DNA of 43,441 bases from Bacteroidales bacterium. Its GTDB lineage: Bacteria > Bacteroidota > Bacteroidia > Bacteroidales > WRLA01. Within the stretch, counting starts at the first letter, position 1, and each line of letters opens with the position of its first letter. Below, piece after piece: positions 24,190 through 33,719 of this stretch. The notes under the pieces were generated by a model that ran no database searches, was not told where the DNA came from, and saw only the letters and a list, made by a program, of their open reading frames with translations. The DNA is taken from NCBI GenBank assembly GCA_009777825.1, contig WRLA01000020.1, positions 1 to 43,441 of the forward strand, given 5' to 3'. The position numbers and the translations under genes were made by a program.

Positions 24190-27100
24190 CTATTCCTTCA
24201 CCACCTTCCGTGTTACCACGCCGGTCTCGGTTTGTATTCTTACGAAATAGACGCCGGGGGGTAGGAGTGAGAGGTCGAGAGTTGAAAGTTGAAAGTTGAA
24301 AGTTGAAAGTTGTTCTCTGCCCATTATGTCGAAAACATCCACATTGTGAATGTCATTGCGGGCTTGACCCGCAATCTCGTCATTTTCCGGGGATTGCGGG
24401 TCAAGCCCGCAATGACGATAACGCGTAATTTTCAATTCACCTGTCGTCGGGTTAGGATAAACCAATATTTCGTCATCCGTCATTGTTGCTACTATCGGGT
24501 CGCCGGCTTTGTTGGCGGTAACGGTTACGGTGCAGGTGGCGCTGTAGTTATTGACGGTTTTGGCGGTGATGATGGCTTTGCCGGCGGCGACGCCGGTAAC
24601 GACGCCGGAGGCGTCAACCGTTGCAACCGCTGCGTTGTTGGTTGTCCATGTTACGGTCGGGTTGGCGCCGACGGGTTTTACTTCGGCTTCTAACGCATCG
24701 TAGGTGTCGCCTACTTTGAGGCTGAGCGTTTTCGGTGTTACAGTGACGCCGGTGGGCATGATCAGAGCGCCTAAGACGGTTACTACGCAAGTATCGGTAA
24801 ATCCGCCATCCACGGTGGTAACGGTGATGGTGGCGCTACCGGCGCTCATTGCCGTAACTTTTCCGTTGGCATCCACGGTAACAGCGGGATCGCTGCTGGT
24901 CCAGAATACATCTTTCACGCCGGCATTTACAGGCAAGACGGTGGCTATCAGCGTCTCTTCGGCACCGACAACAAGAGTCAGCGTTTGTTTATTGAGTTTT
25001 ACGCCTGTAACGGGTTGTATCACTTGTATCAGACATTCGGCAGTAAGACCGCCATCTACCGTCGTTACGGTGATGATGGTAGTGCCTACTTCTAAGGCTG
25101 TCGCGTTACCATATTCGTCAACGTCAACAATGTTGGTATTGGCGCTGCTCCATATCATTCCCTGATTTGTTGCATCGTCTGGCACTATTGTGGCAGTCAT
25201 GGTCCATTCGTCGCCGGGGTGGATAAAGCCTTCGGGACAATCTAACACTATTTCTGTTACTGCAATAGGTTCCGGCATTCCTTCGCCTGTCAATGTTACA
25301 ATAACAGTTTCTGCGGCGCACGGGCTGCTGAGGATGATGGTAGCCTCGTATATCCGTTCGTCGTCGGGGGTGAAGGTTACGTTGAGTGTTCCACCGGAAA
25401 GCGGATTCCATGGGGTGGTCGTAACGGTAAATGCGGCTGCATCAGGTCCGACAACGCTACATGTGATGTTTCCTACTAACGTCGTTCCCAAAACGGTGAT
25501 GGTCTGAGTCGGCGAAGTACTGCTCACGTAAACCCCGCCAAAATCCAGCATTGTCGGCGTAACAGTCAAAGTTGGGATAACGCCGATGCCATAGAGCGTT
25601 ACCGTTGCTTCCTCAACTCCGTCAAGGATAACAAGGGTTGCCGTGTACGATTTGGTCTCAATTGGCGTGAATTTTACAATGAGGGTTCCGCCGTCATAAA
25701 GATCCCATAAGGAACTCGTTTCGACTTCAAATACATTGTCCGGGTCATCCACGATGAAGACGGAAATCATGTCTGTCAAATTGGAAATCGTTACCTCTAA
25801 TGGTAGCGATTTTGGCACGCATGACAAGGCTACCTGTCCGAAACTCAATATGTTATCAACGTATATAGCGCCGATGACCGTGAAGATAACGTCAATAGTT
25901 TGATCTCCACTCACGTCGGTAAAGGTATAGATTCCGGTTGATACGGCGTCGGGGTCGTTTATTCCGTTTACCAGCACTTGATATATTTGGAAACCGGCAT
26001 CGGGGAAGAATTTAAATTCTTTCGTACCGTCGCAATCTACCGTGAAAGCACCTTCTCCGGGATCTATTGCTCCGTCGCCGCTGATGATGGTGGCGGTAAT
26101 GGTATAGGTTATCGGTTTGAAACTGACTTCAACAGATTGATTTTTCGTTACATCGGTGAAGAGGTACATTCCGGATGCTACGGCTGCGGGGTCGTTTGTT
26201 CCGTCAATCAACACTTGGTCTATTTCGTAGCAATGGTCGGGCGCGAAGAAGAAGAGATGACTGCCGCCGCACATTACCGAAACGTCGCCGTCCGGCGTAA
26301 TCGTGCCGTTGCCGCCATCAACAGATGCTGCGATGGTATAGGTCTTCAGTTTGAATGAAACGATGATGGTGTGGTCTTCCGTTACATTTTTAAACGTATA
26401 TTTACCGGTGGCTTTGGCTGTTGCATTGTCAAATCCGTCAATCAACACCTGGTCTATTTCGTAACAGGAATTTTCCGGTTCGAAACTGTACTCCTGCGAG
26501 TCGTCGTCACAATCTACCGTTTCTATTCCATTCGGATTGATGGTTCCATTGAGAGTGGCTACTGCGGTAATAGTGTATTCCTTGATCTTCGCGGTAACTG
26601 CGATGCTGTGTGCCGTCCGTACGTCGGTGAAAGTGTATTCACCGGCGGCGATGGCGTTCAGGTCGTTGTCCCCGTCAATCAGCACTTGGTCTATCTCGTA
26701 ACAGGCGTCAACGGAGAAAGTAACCGGTAGCGTTCCGCCGCAGGCTACAAGGGTGTTTGCGGTGGGCGTCATGGAGATAATGTCGTCGTCGTAGATGACG
26801 CTGATGAGGTAATCCGCTTGCGCGGTGAACGTTACTTCGATGGAGTAGTCATCGGAGATTACATTGTCAAAGGTATAGGTTCCATGAGCCGTAACATAAT
26901 CAAAAGCGTCGCCATCGGGTACTCCGTCAATCAACACCGATACAGCCGTAAGGTTGTAGCAGTCGTCGGCTTCGATGGTGAACGTTTGCGTTCCGCCGCA
27001 GGCTACTTCGATGTTGCCGTCGGGCGTAATTGTGCCGCCCTCGTCATTGTAAACGGAGGCGGCGATAGTGTGAATAATCGGTTTAAACGTAAAGACAACG

Positions 27101-30100
27101 AGCATGTTGTCCGTTACATCTTCCAGCGTATAGACAAGGTCTGCGCCGATTTTTTCTTCCTCGCCTGTTTTGTCGAAGCCGTCAACCCATATTTCGTCTA
27201 ATTCGTAGCAGGCGTCGGCTACAATGATGAATTCTTGGTTATCGCCACAATTCACGATCATCATTCCGTCGGGAGTTACTGTTCCGTTGCCGCCTGATAC
27301 TAAGGCGGTTACGGTGTAGTTCCTGAGTTGGGTAATGATTGTCAATGTGTGGTTTTGATGAACATTAGCGAAAGTATAATCGTCGTCAAACGCTACGGCA
27401 TAGCCGTCAATCAGCACTTGCAGCACGTCGTAACAATCTTCGACTTCGACCGCTAAGGTGATGCTTTCGTCACAAGGTACGTCAACAGTTCCTGTTACTT
27501 CAGTGTCGGTACCGCCGTCGTAGACGGTAACGCCGTCGCCGACGCTGACGGTGATGGTGTATTCGTCGTCTTCTTCAAAAGCAACACCTATAGTATGCGT
27601 CTTATGTACATCATAGAAGGTATAACCTCCGGTGGCGAGGGCGGTGGCGAGGGCGTCCGGATCGCTTACACCGTCTATCTTCACATCTACGATGGTACCG
27701 CAGACGCTTGTCGGTGTGATGGTATAGGACTGGTTTTCGCCGCAATCTACCGGAGTCGTTCCCGCCGGCGAAATCGTACCGTTGCCGCTTATGACCGAAG
27801 CGACGATGTCGTAGGTTTTCTTCGCGAAACTAACCTGGATAGTCTGGTTAGCGTTTACGGAGGGGAAGGTATAGGTATTGCCCACTAAGAGCGACTTCAC
27901 GGATGTTGAAGTATTTACCATCACATCATCTATTTCGTAACACTCGTCGGGGGTGAAGGTGAACATGGGCGTGTCGCCGCACGCTACCGCAACGCTGCCG
28001 CTCGGCGTGATGCTTCCGTTTCCGGACGCTGCCACCGACGCAACAATGGTGTAACCCGGCGCCTCTTTGAAAGTAGCAAAGATAATCTGATTGTCATATA
28101 CCGCAGGGAAGGTATAGGTACCGCCTGCTGCGGGGATGGTAGTGATCTCCGTGATGCCGACATACACCTTATCAACCACGAAACAGGCGTTGGGCGTGAT
28201 GGTGTACTGCGGAGTAGCGCCACAGGCTACCGACGTCGCTCCGAGGGGCGAAATCGTGCCGCCGGACGACGCTAAAGCAGTGATATTATAAGTGCCTGCC
28301 GAGCCAAAAGTAACGGCGATGGTATGCGTCTTATGTACATCATAGAAAGTATAGTTTCCGCTTGCGATGGCGCCATAATTGGTTACGCCGTCTATTTTCA
28401 CATCGGTGATGACGCCGCAGTTGGCATCCGTCGGTGCGAAAGTAAAGGTCTGGTTTTCGCCGCAATCTACCGAAGTTACCGTGTTGGGGGAAATATCTCC
28501 GGCGCCGCTTACCGTAGGAGTGATGTTGTAGGTCTTCTTCACGAAACTTACCGATATCGTCTGCGACGCCTGTACATCAAAGGTATAGTAGCCGAAGAGT
28601 TTGGCGACCGCATTGGGTTCGTCGTCAATCCATACTACGTCGATCTCGTAACAATCATCGGGAATAAAGGTAAACTTTTGACTGTCGCCACACTCGACCG
28701 GAATAGGGCCGAGCGGCGTTATCGTCCCGCCGGTACCGATTACCGACGCCGTGATGGTGTAGGGTATCTTCTCGAAGATGACGATGAGGTCGCGGTCTGC
28801 CTGCACGTTGTTAACAGTCAACGTAGTGATGCCCGGCGTTACGCTCTGATCCGCGCCGTCGAGCAACACCTGTGCTACCCGATAGCACGACGGCGGATAG
28901 AAGTAAAACGTCTGATTGCCGCCGCAGGTTACCGTCGGACTGCTCGGCGAAATAAGCCCACTGTCCAATCCAAGCGGAAGCGCCAAAGTAGTAACCGTAA
29001 ACTGTTTCTGCGTGAAAGTAACATCTATCGTATGATCCATATTCACATTGGTAAAGGAATATGAGGAAACATCGCCAATATTATTCATTCCATCTATCAA
29101 CACCTGAGCCTCATAGCAGGTTGCCGGCGCAATCGTATAGGTCTGATCCGAACCTGCCATCAGCAACGTCTCGCCAAGCGGCGTGATCGTGCCGCTACCG
29201 CTGACTACCGTGGCGTCGATCTTGTAGTATTTGTCTATTTTGACGTCGTCAATGTGCCAGAAATCAGCACAGTCGCCGGAATATCGGAATGCGATATAAA
29301 CATTTTGTCCGGAGTATGCGTCTAAGGGAATGATGATGTTTTTCCATGAAGATGAAATTTCAGAGCCGGATAACTGTTTAAGTTCTATAAATGAAGATGG
29401 ATCGTTGGTAGTGGTGGATATCCATACACCGGCATATTGGTGCCAACCCGGATCGCCGGTATAAGACCAAAACTCAAGGGCATACTTCCCATCAGCAGGA
29501 ATGGCTATTTTGGGGGTAACTAACCAACCATCCTGATAGTCGCCGCTGCAAGTATAGTTATGATACGCAGAGTTCGTACCTGTATGGGAATTATATGGAG
29601 ATTGTTCCCATTGCGGCGACGCGCCATCAACATCATGTCGCGTCCAGCAGTCAGGCGGGAAATCTGTCCCTTCAAAACCTTCTGTCCACGGGAGAGACAT
29701 CACTATGTCGCAGGGTGGCGGCGGGGTACAGATATGAAATTTAACATTGCTGTAAAGAGCACCCATGTAGGTAGCAGCAGGGAGAGATGAAGGGTTATAA
29801 GAAGTGTAACTAGTATTATACATGTTCAGGCTCCTATTGCCAACATTAGTGCCATAGAAAGAGCAAGCAGGACTGCTATGATAATAACCGAGATCGCTAA
29901 GGTAGGCAACAGCTATATTGCCACCGGTATATTCAAAAGGCGTATCAAATTGGATGGTAACCCAACCAACGCTATAATTAACAGCGCCGGTATAAACCTG
30001 TTGGAACTCAGATGCCGGTACCCAATCTGAAGTGTTAGCAAACGAACTTTTAGTCGTATTTGCCAAATAAATGGTTTGACCGGAGGTGAGATTCATACTG

Positions 30101-33100
30101 CCTGAACTAACATTGAATGAAATAGAACTAATTTCACTACCCGGCGAAGCATTTATTTCGGAAGCGAGATAGAGTTGTTGAGAATAAGAGTTCGTATGAT
30201 AATCATATACTGGCAATCCATAATTCAGGCTAGTCCCCGTTCCTATGGTAACATCTTTGCAAGGCGGGCAAAGCGCCGAAGATGTGATTCTCACAAATCC
30301 ATTACCGGAGTTGTCGGGATTGGCTACAAAGCTGGGGTCGGTGGGTTGCAGCGTTATGCCATAGGTTACGTTGCCGATGTAGCCGGAGCCGCCGCCGCCG
30401 CCGCCATAGTAGCCGCCGCCGCCGCCATAGTAGCCGCCGCCGCCGCCACCGCCGGTTTGAGCACCGGTGCCGCCGGTGCCGAGTGCGCCCGGTGTTGCGG
30501 TTCCGTTTGTTGTTCCGCCGCCGGATTGAGTTCCTCCTTTTCCGGCGTAATAGTCGCCGGAGTAAATGCCATCAAATCCGTCGGCGCCGTTTGTGCCGCC
30601 GCCGTTGCCACCGAGGTCGTATCCGTACGCAGTGTAATCGCTACCACTACCGCCGCCACCGCCTGCAACGATTATTCTGTTGGCGTAGGAGGTGTTTTGC
30701 GTAGTGCGGACGTCGGTGCCGCCGCCGCCGCTGCCCATGTAGTAGTTGCTAAAGGAACCACTGTAGCCGCCACCGTTCCATCCACCGGGCATTCCGCCTA
30801 AATAGTAGGATGTTCCGGCGCCGCCAACATAAATATAAACTGTCGTAGGCGATGATACCGTGTAAGTTCCCTTACTGTAACCTCCGGTACCACCGGGTCC
30901 ATTACTACTCGTTCCGCCATTAGCCCCCCAGCACTCAATCTCGTAAGTTCCCGGCTGTAGCGTAATCGGTTGCGCGCTACCGGTGTATGAAAACTCTTGG
31001 CTACAATCATCGCTGGTGTAGCGGCATATTTGTACATATCCGTTAGTTGTTGATACCGGTTTGGCTACAAAGCCGGATTCGGTAGGTTGTGCGGTTTCGC
31101 CGTCGTCCACGCCGCCGATGTATCCGGAGCCGCCGCCGGCGTGCATATCGTATCCCGCGCCGCCATACCAGCCGCCGCCGCCGCCGCCGGCACTGCCGGA
31201 TATTCCACTTCCGCCTTGCCCGAAACTACCGGCAGTGCCATACCCATTACTGCTACCGCCGCCGGTTTGTGTTCCGTAATAACTTCCTCCACCTGTCAGT
31301 CCGCCGCCGTCACCACCGGTATAATAAGTACTACTCCAGAATCCGGTACCGCCGGCGCCGCCGGCTACAATTTTTACAGCTGATTGATTACCGCTCAAAG
31401 AACTCAACAGCCCTGTTGATGTGGCAACATGTGTTGCTCCACCACCGCCGGCGCCACTTGATATACCGTTACCGCCGCCATTATAGCCGCCGGTAACGCC
31501 GCTGCCGCCGCCGCCAACATACACATAAATTGTTGTTGCCGACGTAACAGTTAATGTTCCTCTTGAATAACCGCCCATTCCGCCATAAGAGCCGCCGCCA
31601 TTAGCGCCCCAGCACTCTATTTCGTAGGTTCCCGGGTCTAACGTAACGGATTGCACAGCGCCATAGTACCCGAATGTTGCGAAAGGTTCGCACGTGGGGG
31701 GATTCCCGACCGTAACACACTCCTCGCAGGTTTTTACTCCGTTACCTGCCGCGGTAACGGCATAGACCTCATAGCAATATTCGCCATACGCAGAAATGGT
31801 GTTATCCGTAAAAGTCATCGGCGCACCCACGCCTGAGCCGGAGAACTCCTGTATCACTACGCCATCTCTTAATACCACTATTTTGGTGATGCTTGTCAGC
31901 GGGTCGTCGTTAATGGTGTGCGTCGGGTTGAACCAGAAGAGGTTGCAACTCATGGCGCTGTTATTGGGAATGACCTCGAAGTTGGTCGGGGCTTGGGCGA
32001 TGTTGCCGCAAAATGCCGCAGAGGTGATTCTCACAAATCCATTGCCGTCGTTTTTGGGGTTTGCCACAAAGTCGCTTTGGCCGGATTGCGCGGTTACGCC
32101 GTCGGTTACGCCGCCGATGTAACCGGAGCCGCCGCCGGCGCCGCCGGTAGTGCCCGGTGAGCCGAGGTTGCCGCCATACCAGCCGCCGCCGCCACCGCCG
32201 CCGGTGGAGCCTGATGGACAATTTGCGCCTTGTCCCATAATAGTTCCGGTCTGGGTGCCGCCGGTACCGGAGTGTCCATTACTGCCGGCTGAGCCGCCGC
32301 CATTGCCGCCATAGCCTGCCCAACCGGCGCCGCCGCCGCCGCCGGCGACGATATAAGTCGCAGCGCGTGCAGTCGAATTGGTTAAAAAGTCATTATATGC
32401 GGTTACGTGGCTGGCGCCGCCGCCGCCACCGCCGCTGATAGTGCTGCCGTAGGCATTGCCGCCGCCATTCCATGCAGTAGGTCCGAGACCGCCTATAGGG
32501 GTGGGCTGTCCCTGTTGCCCTACATAGATATACACGGTGGTGGGAGAAGTAATAGTGATAGTTCCTTTGGAGTAGCCGCCGATGCCGCCTGCGCCGTTGC
32601 TGTTGGATGCGAGCATGCCGTTAGCGCCCCAGCACTCAATCTCGTAAACACCCGGGTCTAACGTGATTTGTTGCACGTCGCCGGTGTATTCGAAAGTTTT
32701 GGTACAATCGCCGTCGGAACTTTCTGTCGGAATGGCAAGCCCTAATATTCCATAATAAAAAGAGGATGGAATATCACAAACCTTGGTGAGTTTGTTGCAT
32801 ACGAGGTTGATTTTATAGAGGGCGCGACCATTGTCATAACCAAAATTATCCGTTGTCCAGTAGAGCATGTCATCTCCGCGGTCGTATGCTAAAGATTGCT
32901 CATAACGTGAAAAGAAAGGCGCCGTTATCAGGATTGTTACTGCTCCGTTTGAGGGATTTATCTCTACAACATGCGTTTTTGATGATCCATAGTCAACCGC
33001 TATCCCTATCAATCGTCCATTGCTGGTGAAGGCGATGTCATATATCGAATATTGACTGCCACTAACAGAAAACGCAGAAGTAGTCGCTCCGGTAGTCAAA

Positions 33101-33684
33101 TTCACTTTATAAAAATTATTTGGATCGCCAACATATTGTCCAACCCCTACAATGTATGCTACTCCTTCGGCTTCGCTATAAGCCATGCCCGATATCATGT
33201 CGTCGTAACAACTATGGTATATATAAGAATAACTTCCGGTAGCAGGGTCTATCTTGAGAATGTATGCTCCGTAGTAATTAGGCTCTTCACAAACAGCATA
33301 CCAGTATCCATCCACCCAGTCGCCTCCTGTAACAGGACAGGGAGCCCAATTAAGATAGGAGTAGTTCCCGACATCGTTCAATGGAAATTTCCGAAACTCC
33401 CAATAATAGTTGTCAAAGCCATACGCCACCGTACTCGGACCGCGTCCTCCCTCGCTGGGGATGACGAACTCCTTGACAGATATTGTTTCCTGCAGTTCTT
33501 TGCTCGGCGCTTCTCCCGGATTTTCTCTGGGCGTTCTAGGCGCCGTGGTTCTGTTATTAATCTCCGAACGCTCATTTCCCGTTGTCGGAATGTCCGTTCT
33601 GTTTTCATTTTGAGCGTTCCCGCTCCAAGCGCACAGCGCCATCAAAAGCGCCATGCACACTGTTTTTGTAATAAATTTTGCCAT
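24190..33684 (-). CDS. Giant multidomain T9SS-secreted adhesin-like protein
   Basis: 3164 residues. Order (approximate): signal peptide 1-24; propeller-like region 60-325; Gly-rich domains at 328-555, 661-885 and 893-1132, each starting 'D/QPG-x-YEIECWGANG' and resembling the receptor-type Gly_rich domain; an FN3 domain at 560-660; a beta-sandwich at 1143-1331; a MAM-like domain at 1332-1482 (LPWTEGFEGTDFPPDCW); 14 tandem repeats of about 80 residues at 1483-2603; two choice-of-anchor-D-like domains; three Big2-like Ig domains (about 2800-3060); and a type A T9SS sorting domain. No catalytic motif was seen, so a surface adhesin or matrix role is inferred. The sorting domain contains in-frame dispersed repeats. 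The only promoter candidate lies 521 bp upstream. Confidence 0.8.
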   Translation of the reverse strand: MAKFITKTVCMALLMALCAWSGNAQNENRTDIPTTGNERSEINNRTTAPRTPRENPGEAPSKELQETISVKEFVIPSEGGRGPSTVAYGFDNYYWEFRKFPLNDVGNYSYLNWAPCPVTGGDWVDGYWYAVCEEPNYYGAYILKIDPATGSYSYIYHSCYDDMISGMAYSEAEGVAYIVGVGQYVGDPNNFYKVNLTTGATTSAFSVSGSQYSIYDIAFTSNGRLIGIAVDYGSSKTHVVEINPSNGAVTILITAPFFSRYEQSLAYDRGDDMLYWTTDNFGYDNGRALYKINLVCNKLTKVCDIPSSFYYGILGLAIPTESSDGDCTKTFEYTGDVQQITLDPGVYEIECWGANGMLASNSNGAGGIGGYSKGTITITSPTTVYIYVGQQGQPTPIGGLGPTAWNGGGNAYGSTISGGGGGGASHVTAYNDFLTNSTARAATYIVAGGGGGAGWAGYGGNGGGSAGSNGHSGTGGTQTGTIMGQGANCPSGSTGGGGGGGWYGGNLGSPGTTGGAGGGSGYIGGVTDGVTAQSGQSDFVANPKNDGNGFVRITSAAFCGNIAQAPTNFEVIPNNSAMSCNLFWFNPTHTINDDPLTSITKIVVLRDGVVIQEFSGSGVGAPMTFTDNTISAYGEYCYEVYAVTAAGNGVKTCEECVTVGNPPTCEPFATFGYYGAVQSVTLDPGTYEIECWGANGGGSYGGMGGYSRGTLTVTSATTIYVYVGGGGSGVTGGYNGGGNGISSGAGGGGATHVATSTGLLSSLSGNQSAVKIVAGGAGGTGFWSSTYYTGGDGGGLTGGGSYYGTQTGGGSSNGYGTAGSFGQGGSGISGSAGGGGGGWYGGAGYDMHAGGGSGYIGGVDDGETAQPTESGFVAKPVSTTNGYVQICRYTSDDCSQEFSYTGSAQPITLQPGTYEIECWGANGGTSSNGPGGTGGYSKGTYTVSSPTTVYIYVGGAGTSYYLGGMPGGWNGGGYSGSFSNYYMGSGGGGTDVRTTQNTSYANRIIVAGGGGGSGSDYTAYGYDLGGNGGGTNGADGFDGIYSGDYYAGKGGTQSGGGTTNGTATPGALGTGGTGAQTGGGGGGGYYGGGGGYYGGGGGGSGYIGNVTYGITLQPTDPSFVANPDNSGNGFVRITSSALCPPCKDVTIGTGTSLNYGLPVYDYHTNSYSQQLYLASEINASPGSEISSISFNVSSGSMNLTSGQTIYLANTTKSSFANTSDWVPASEFQQVYTGAVNYSVGWVTIQFDTPFEYTGGNIAVAYLSDLGYYHSSPACSFYGTNVGNRSLNMYNTSYTSYNPSSLPAATYMGALYSNVKFHICTPPPPCDIVMSLPWTEGFEGTDFPPDCWTRHDVDGASPQWEQSPYNSHTGTNSAYHNYTCSGDYQDGWLVTPKIAIPADGKYALEFWSYTGDPGWHQYAGVWISTTTNDPSSFIELKQLSGSEISSSWKNIIIPLDAYSGQNVYIAFRYSGDCADFWHIDDVKIDKYYKIDATVVSGSGTITPLGETLLMAGSDQTYTIAPATCYEAQVLIDGMNNIGDVSSYSFTNVNMDHTIDVTFTQKQFTVTTLALPLGLDSGLISPSSPTVTCGGNQTFYFYPPSCYRVAQVLLDGADQSVTPGITTLTVNNVQADRDLIVIFEKIPYTITASVIGTGGTITPLGPIPVECGDSQKFTFIPDDCYEIDVVWIDDEPNAVAKLFGYYTFDVQASQTISVSFVKKTYNITPTVSGAGDISPNTVTSVDCGENQTFTFAPTDANCGVITDVKIDGVTNYGAIASGNYTFYDVHKTHTIAVTFGSAGTYNITALASSGGTISPLGATSVACGATPQYTITPNACFVVDKVYVGITEITTIPAAGGTYTFPAVYDNQIIFATFKEAPGYTIVASVAASGNGSITPSGSVAVACGDTPMFTFTPDECYEIDDVMVNTSTSVKSLLVGNTYTFPSVNANQTIQVSFAKKTYDIVASVISGNGTISPAGTTPVDCGENQSYTITPTSVCGTIVDVKIDGVSDPDALATALATGGYTFYDVHKTHTIGVAFEEDDEYTITVSVGDGVTVYDGGTDTEVTGTVDVPCDESITLAVEVEDCYDVLQVLIDGYAVAFDDDYTFANVHQNHTLTIITQLRNYTVTALVSGGNGTVTPDGMMIVNCGDNQEFIIVADACYELDEIWVDGFDKTGEEEKIGADLVYTLEDVTDNMLVVFTFKPIIHTIAASVYNDEGGTITPDGNIEVACGGTQTFTIEADDCYNLTAVSVLIDGVPDGDAFDYVTAHGTYTFDNVISDDYSIEVTFTAQADYLISVIYDDDIISMTPTANTLVACGGTLPVTFSVDACYEIDQVLIDGDNDLNAIAAGEYTFTDVRTAHSIAVTAKIKEYTITAVATLNGTINPNGIETVDCDDDSQEYSFEPENSCYEIDQVLIDGFDNATAKATGKYTFKNVTEDHTIIVSFKLKTYTIAASVDGGNGTITPDGDVSVMCGGSHLFFFAPDHCYEIDQVLIDGTNDPAAVASGMYLFTDVTKNQSVEVSFKPITYTITATIISGDGAIDPGEGAFTVDCDGTKEFKFFPDAGFQIYQVLVNGINDPDAVSTGIYTFTDVSGDQTIDVIFTVIGAIYVDNILSFGQVALSCVPKSLPLEVTISNLTDMISVFIVDDPDNVFEVETSSLWDLYDGGTLIVKFTPIETKSYTATLVILDGVEEATVTLYGIGVIPTLTVTPTMLDFGGVYVSSTSPTQTITVLGTTLVGNITCSVVGPDAAAFTVTTTPWNPLSGGTLNVTFTPDDERIYEATIILSSPCAAETVIVTLTGEGMPEPIAVTEIVLDCPEGFIHPGDEWTMTATIVPDDATNQGMIWSSANTNIVDVDEYGNATALEVGTTIITVTTVDGGLTAECLIQVIQPVTGVKLNKQTLTLVVGAEETLIATVLPVNAGVKDVFWTSSDPAVTVDANGKVTAMSAGSATITVTTVDGGFTDTCVVTVLGALIMPTGVTVTPKTLSLKVGDTYDALEAEVKPVGANPTVTWTTNNAAVATVDASGVVTGVAAGKAIITAKTVNNYSATCTVTVTANKAGDPIVATMTDDEILVYPNPTTGELKITRYRHCGLDPQSPENDEIAGQARNDIHNVDVFDIMGREQLSTFNFQLSTLDLSLLPPGVYFVRIQTETGVVTRKVVKE
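24289..24311. repeat. Short tandem repeat inside the giant gene's sorting domain
   Basis: About three GTTGAAA units in tandem, encoding the [10 protein letters not shown] stretch between the 'FDIMGR' and 'LDLSLLPPG' segments of the sorting domain. The same wording occurs outside genes, for example at 39901-39945. Confidence 0.6.
24352..24416. repeat. Perfect 25-bp inverted repeat inside the giant gene's sorting domain
   Basis: Arms 24352-24376 and 24392-24416 are exact reverse complements with a 15-bp loop. Each arm is itself partly self-complementary (TTGCGGGcTTGACCCGCAA). It is translated in frame as CGLDPQSPENDEIAGQARN. This is the widely dispersed CATTGCGGG-type element; another diverged copy lies at 43389-43425. 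Confidence 0.85.
25867..29235 (-). repeat. 14-copy tandem protein repeat array within the giant gene
   Basis: Units of about 75-85 codons share the form YTITASV..GNGTITP.G...V.CG..Q.FTF.PD.CYEIDQVLIDG......YTF.DV..NHTI.VTF. Nearly all have two Cys, one in 'V-x-CG' and one in 'x-CYE'. The first unit lacks the former (AGSDQ) and the last lacks the latter (AGFQI). Units 4 and 7 are unusually alike (DVKIDGV... YTFYDVHKTHTI), as are 3 and 6, which points to block duplication. It resembles the InlB/Flg_new-type bacterial repeat domain. Confidence 0.8.
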
Positions 33685-33719
33685 AATCTTAGGTATTTAA
33701 TTTCATTTATATATTTATA

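Noticed and set aside
27595..29064. Plus-strand open frames within the repeat array
   Set aside because: They are mirror frames of the 14-repeat coding array, lack independent promoters and keep the repeat period.
25867..29235. CRISPR array
   Set aside because: The regular period is about 240 bp, translated in one frame with diverged units; there are no short identical repeats and no cas genes.
30175..30801. 208-codon plus-strand open frame rich in Ala/Val
   Set aside because: It is the reverse complement of the Gly-rich coding region; open frames on the opposite strand arise from the GGC/GGT codon bias.
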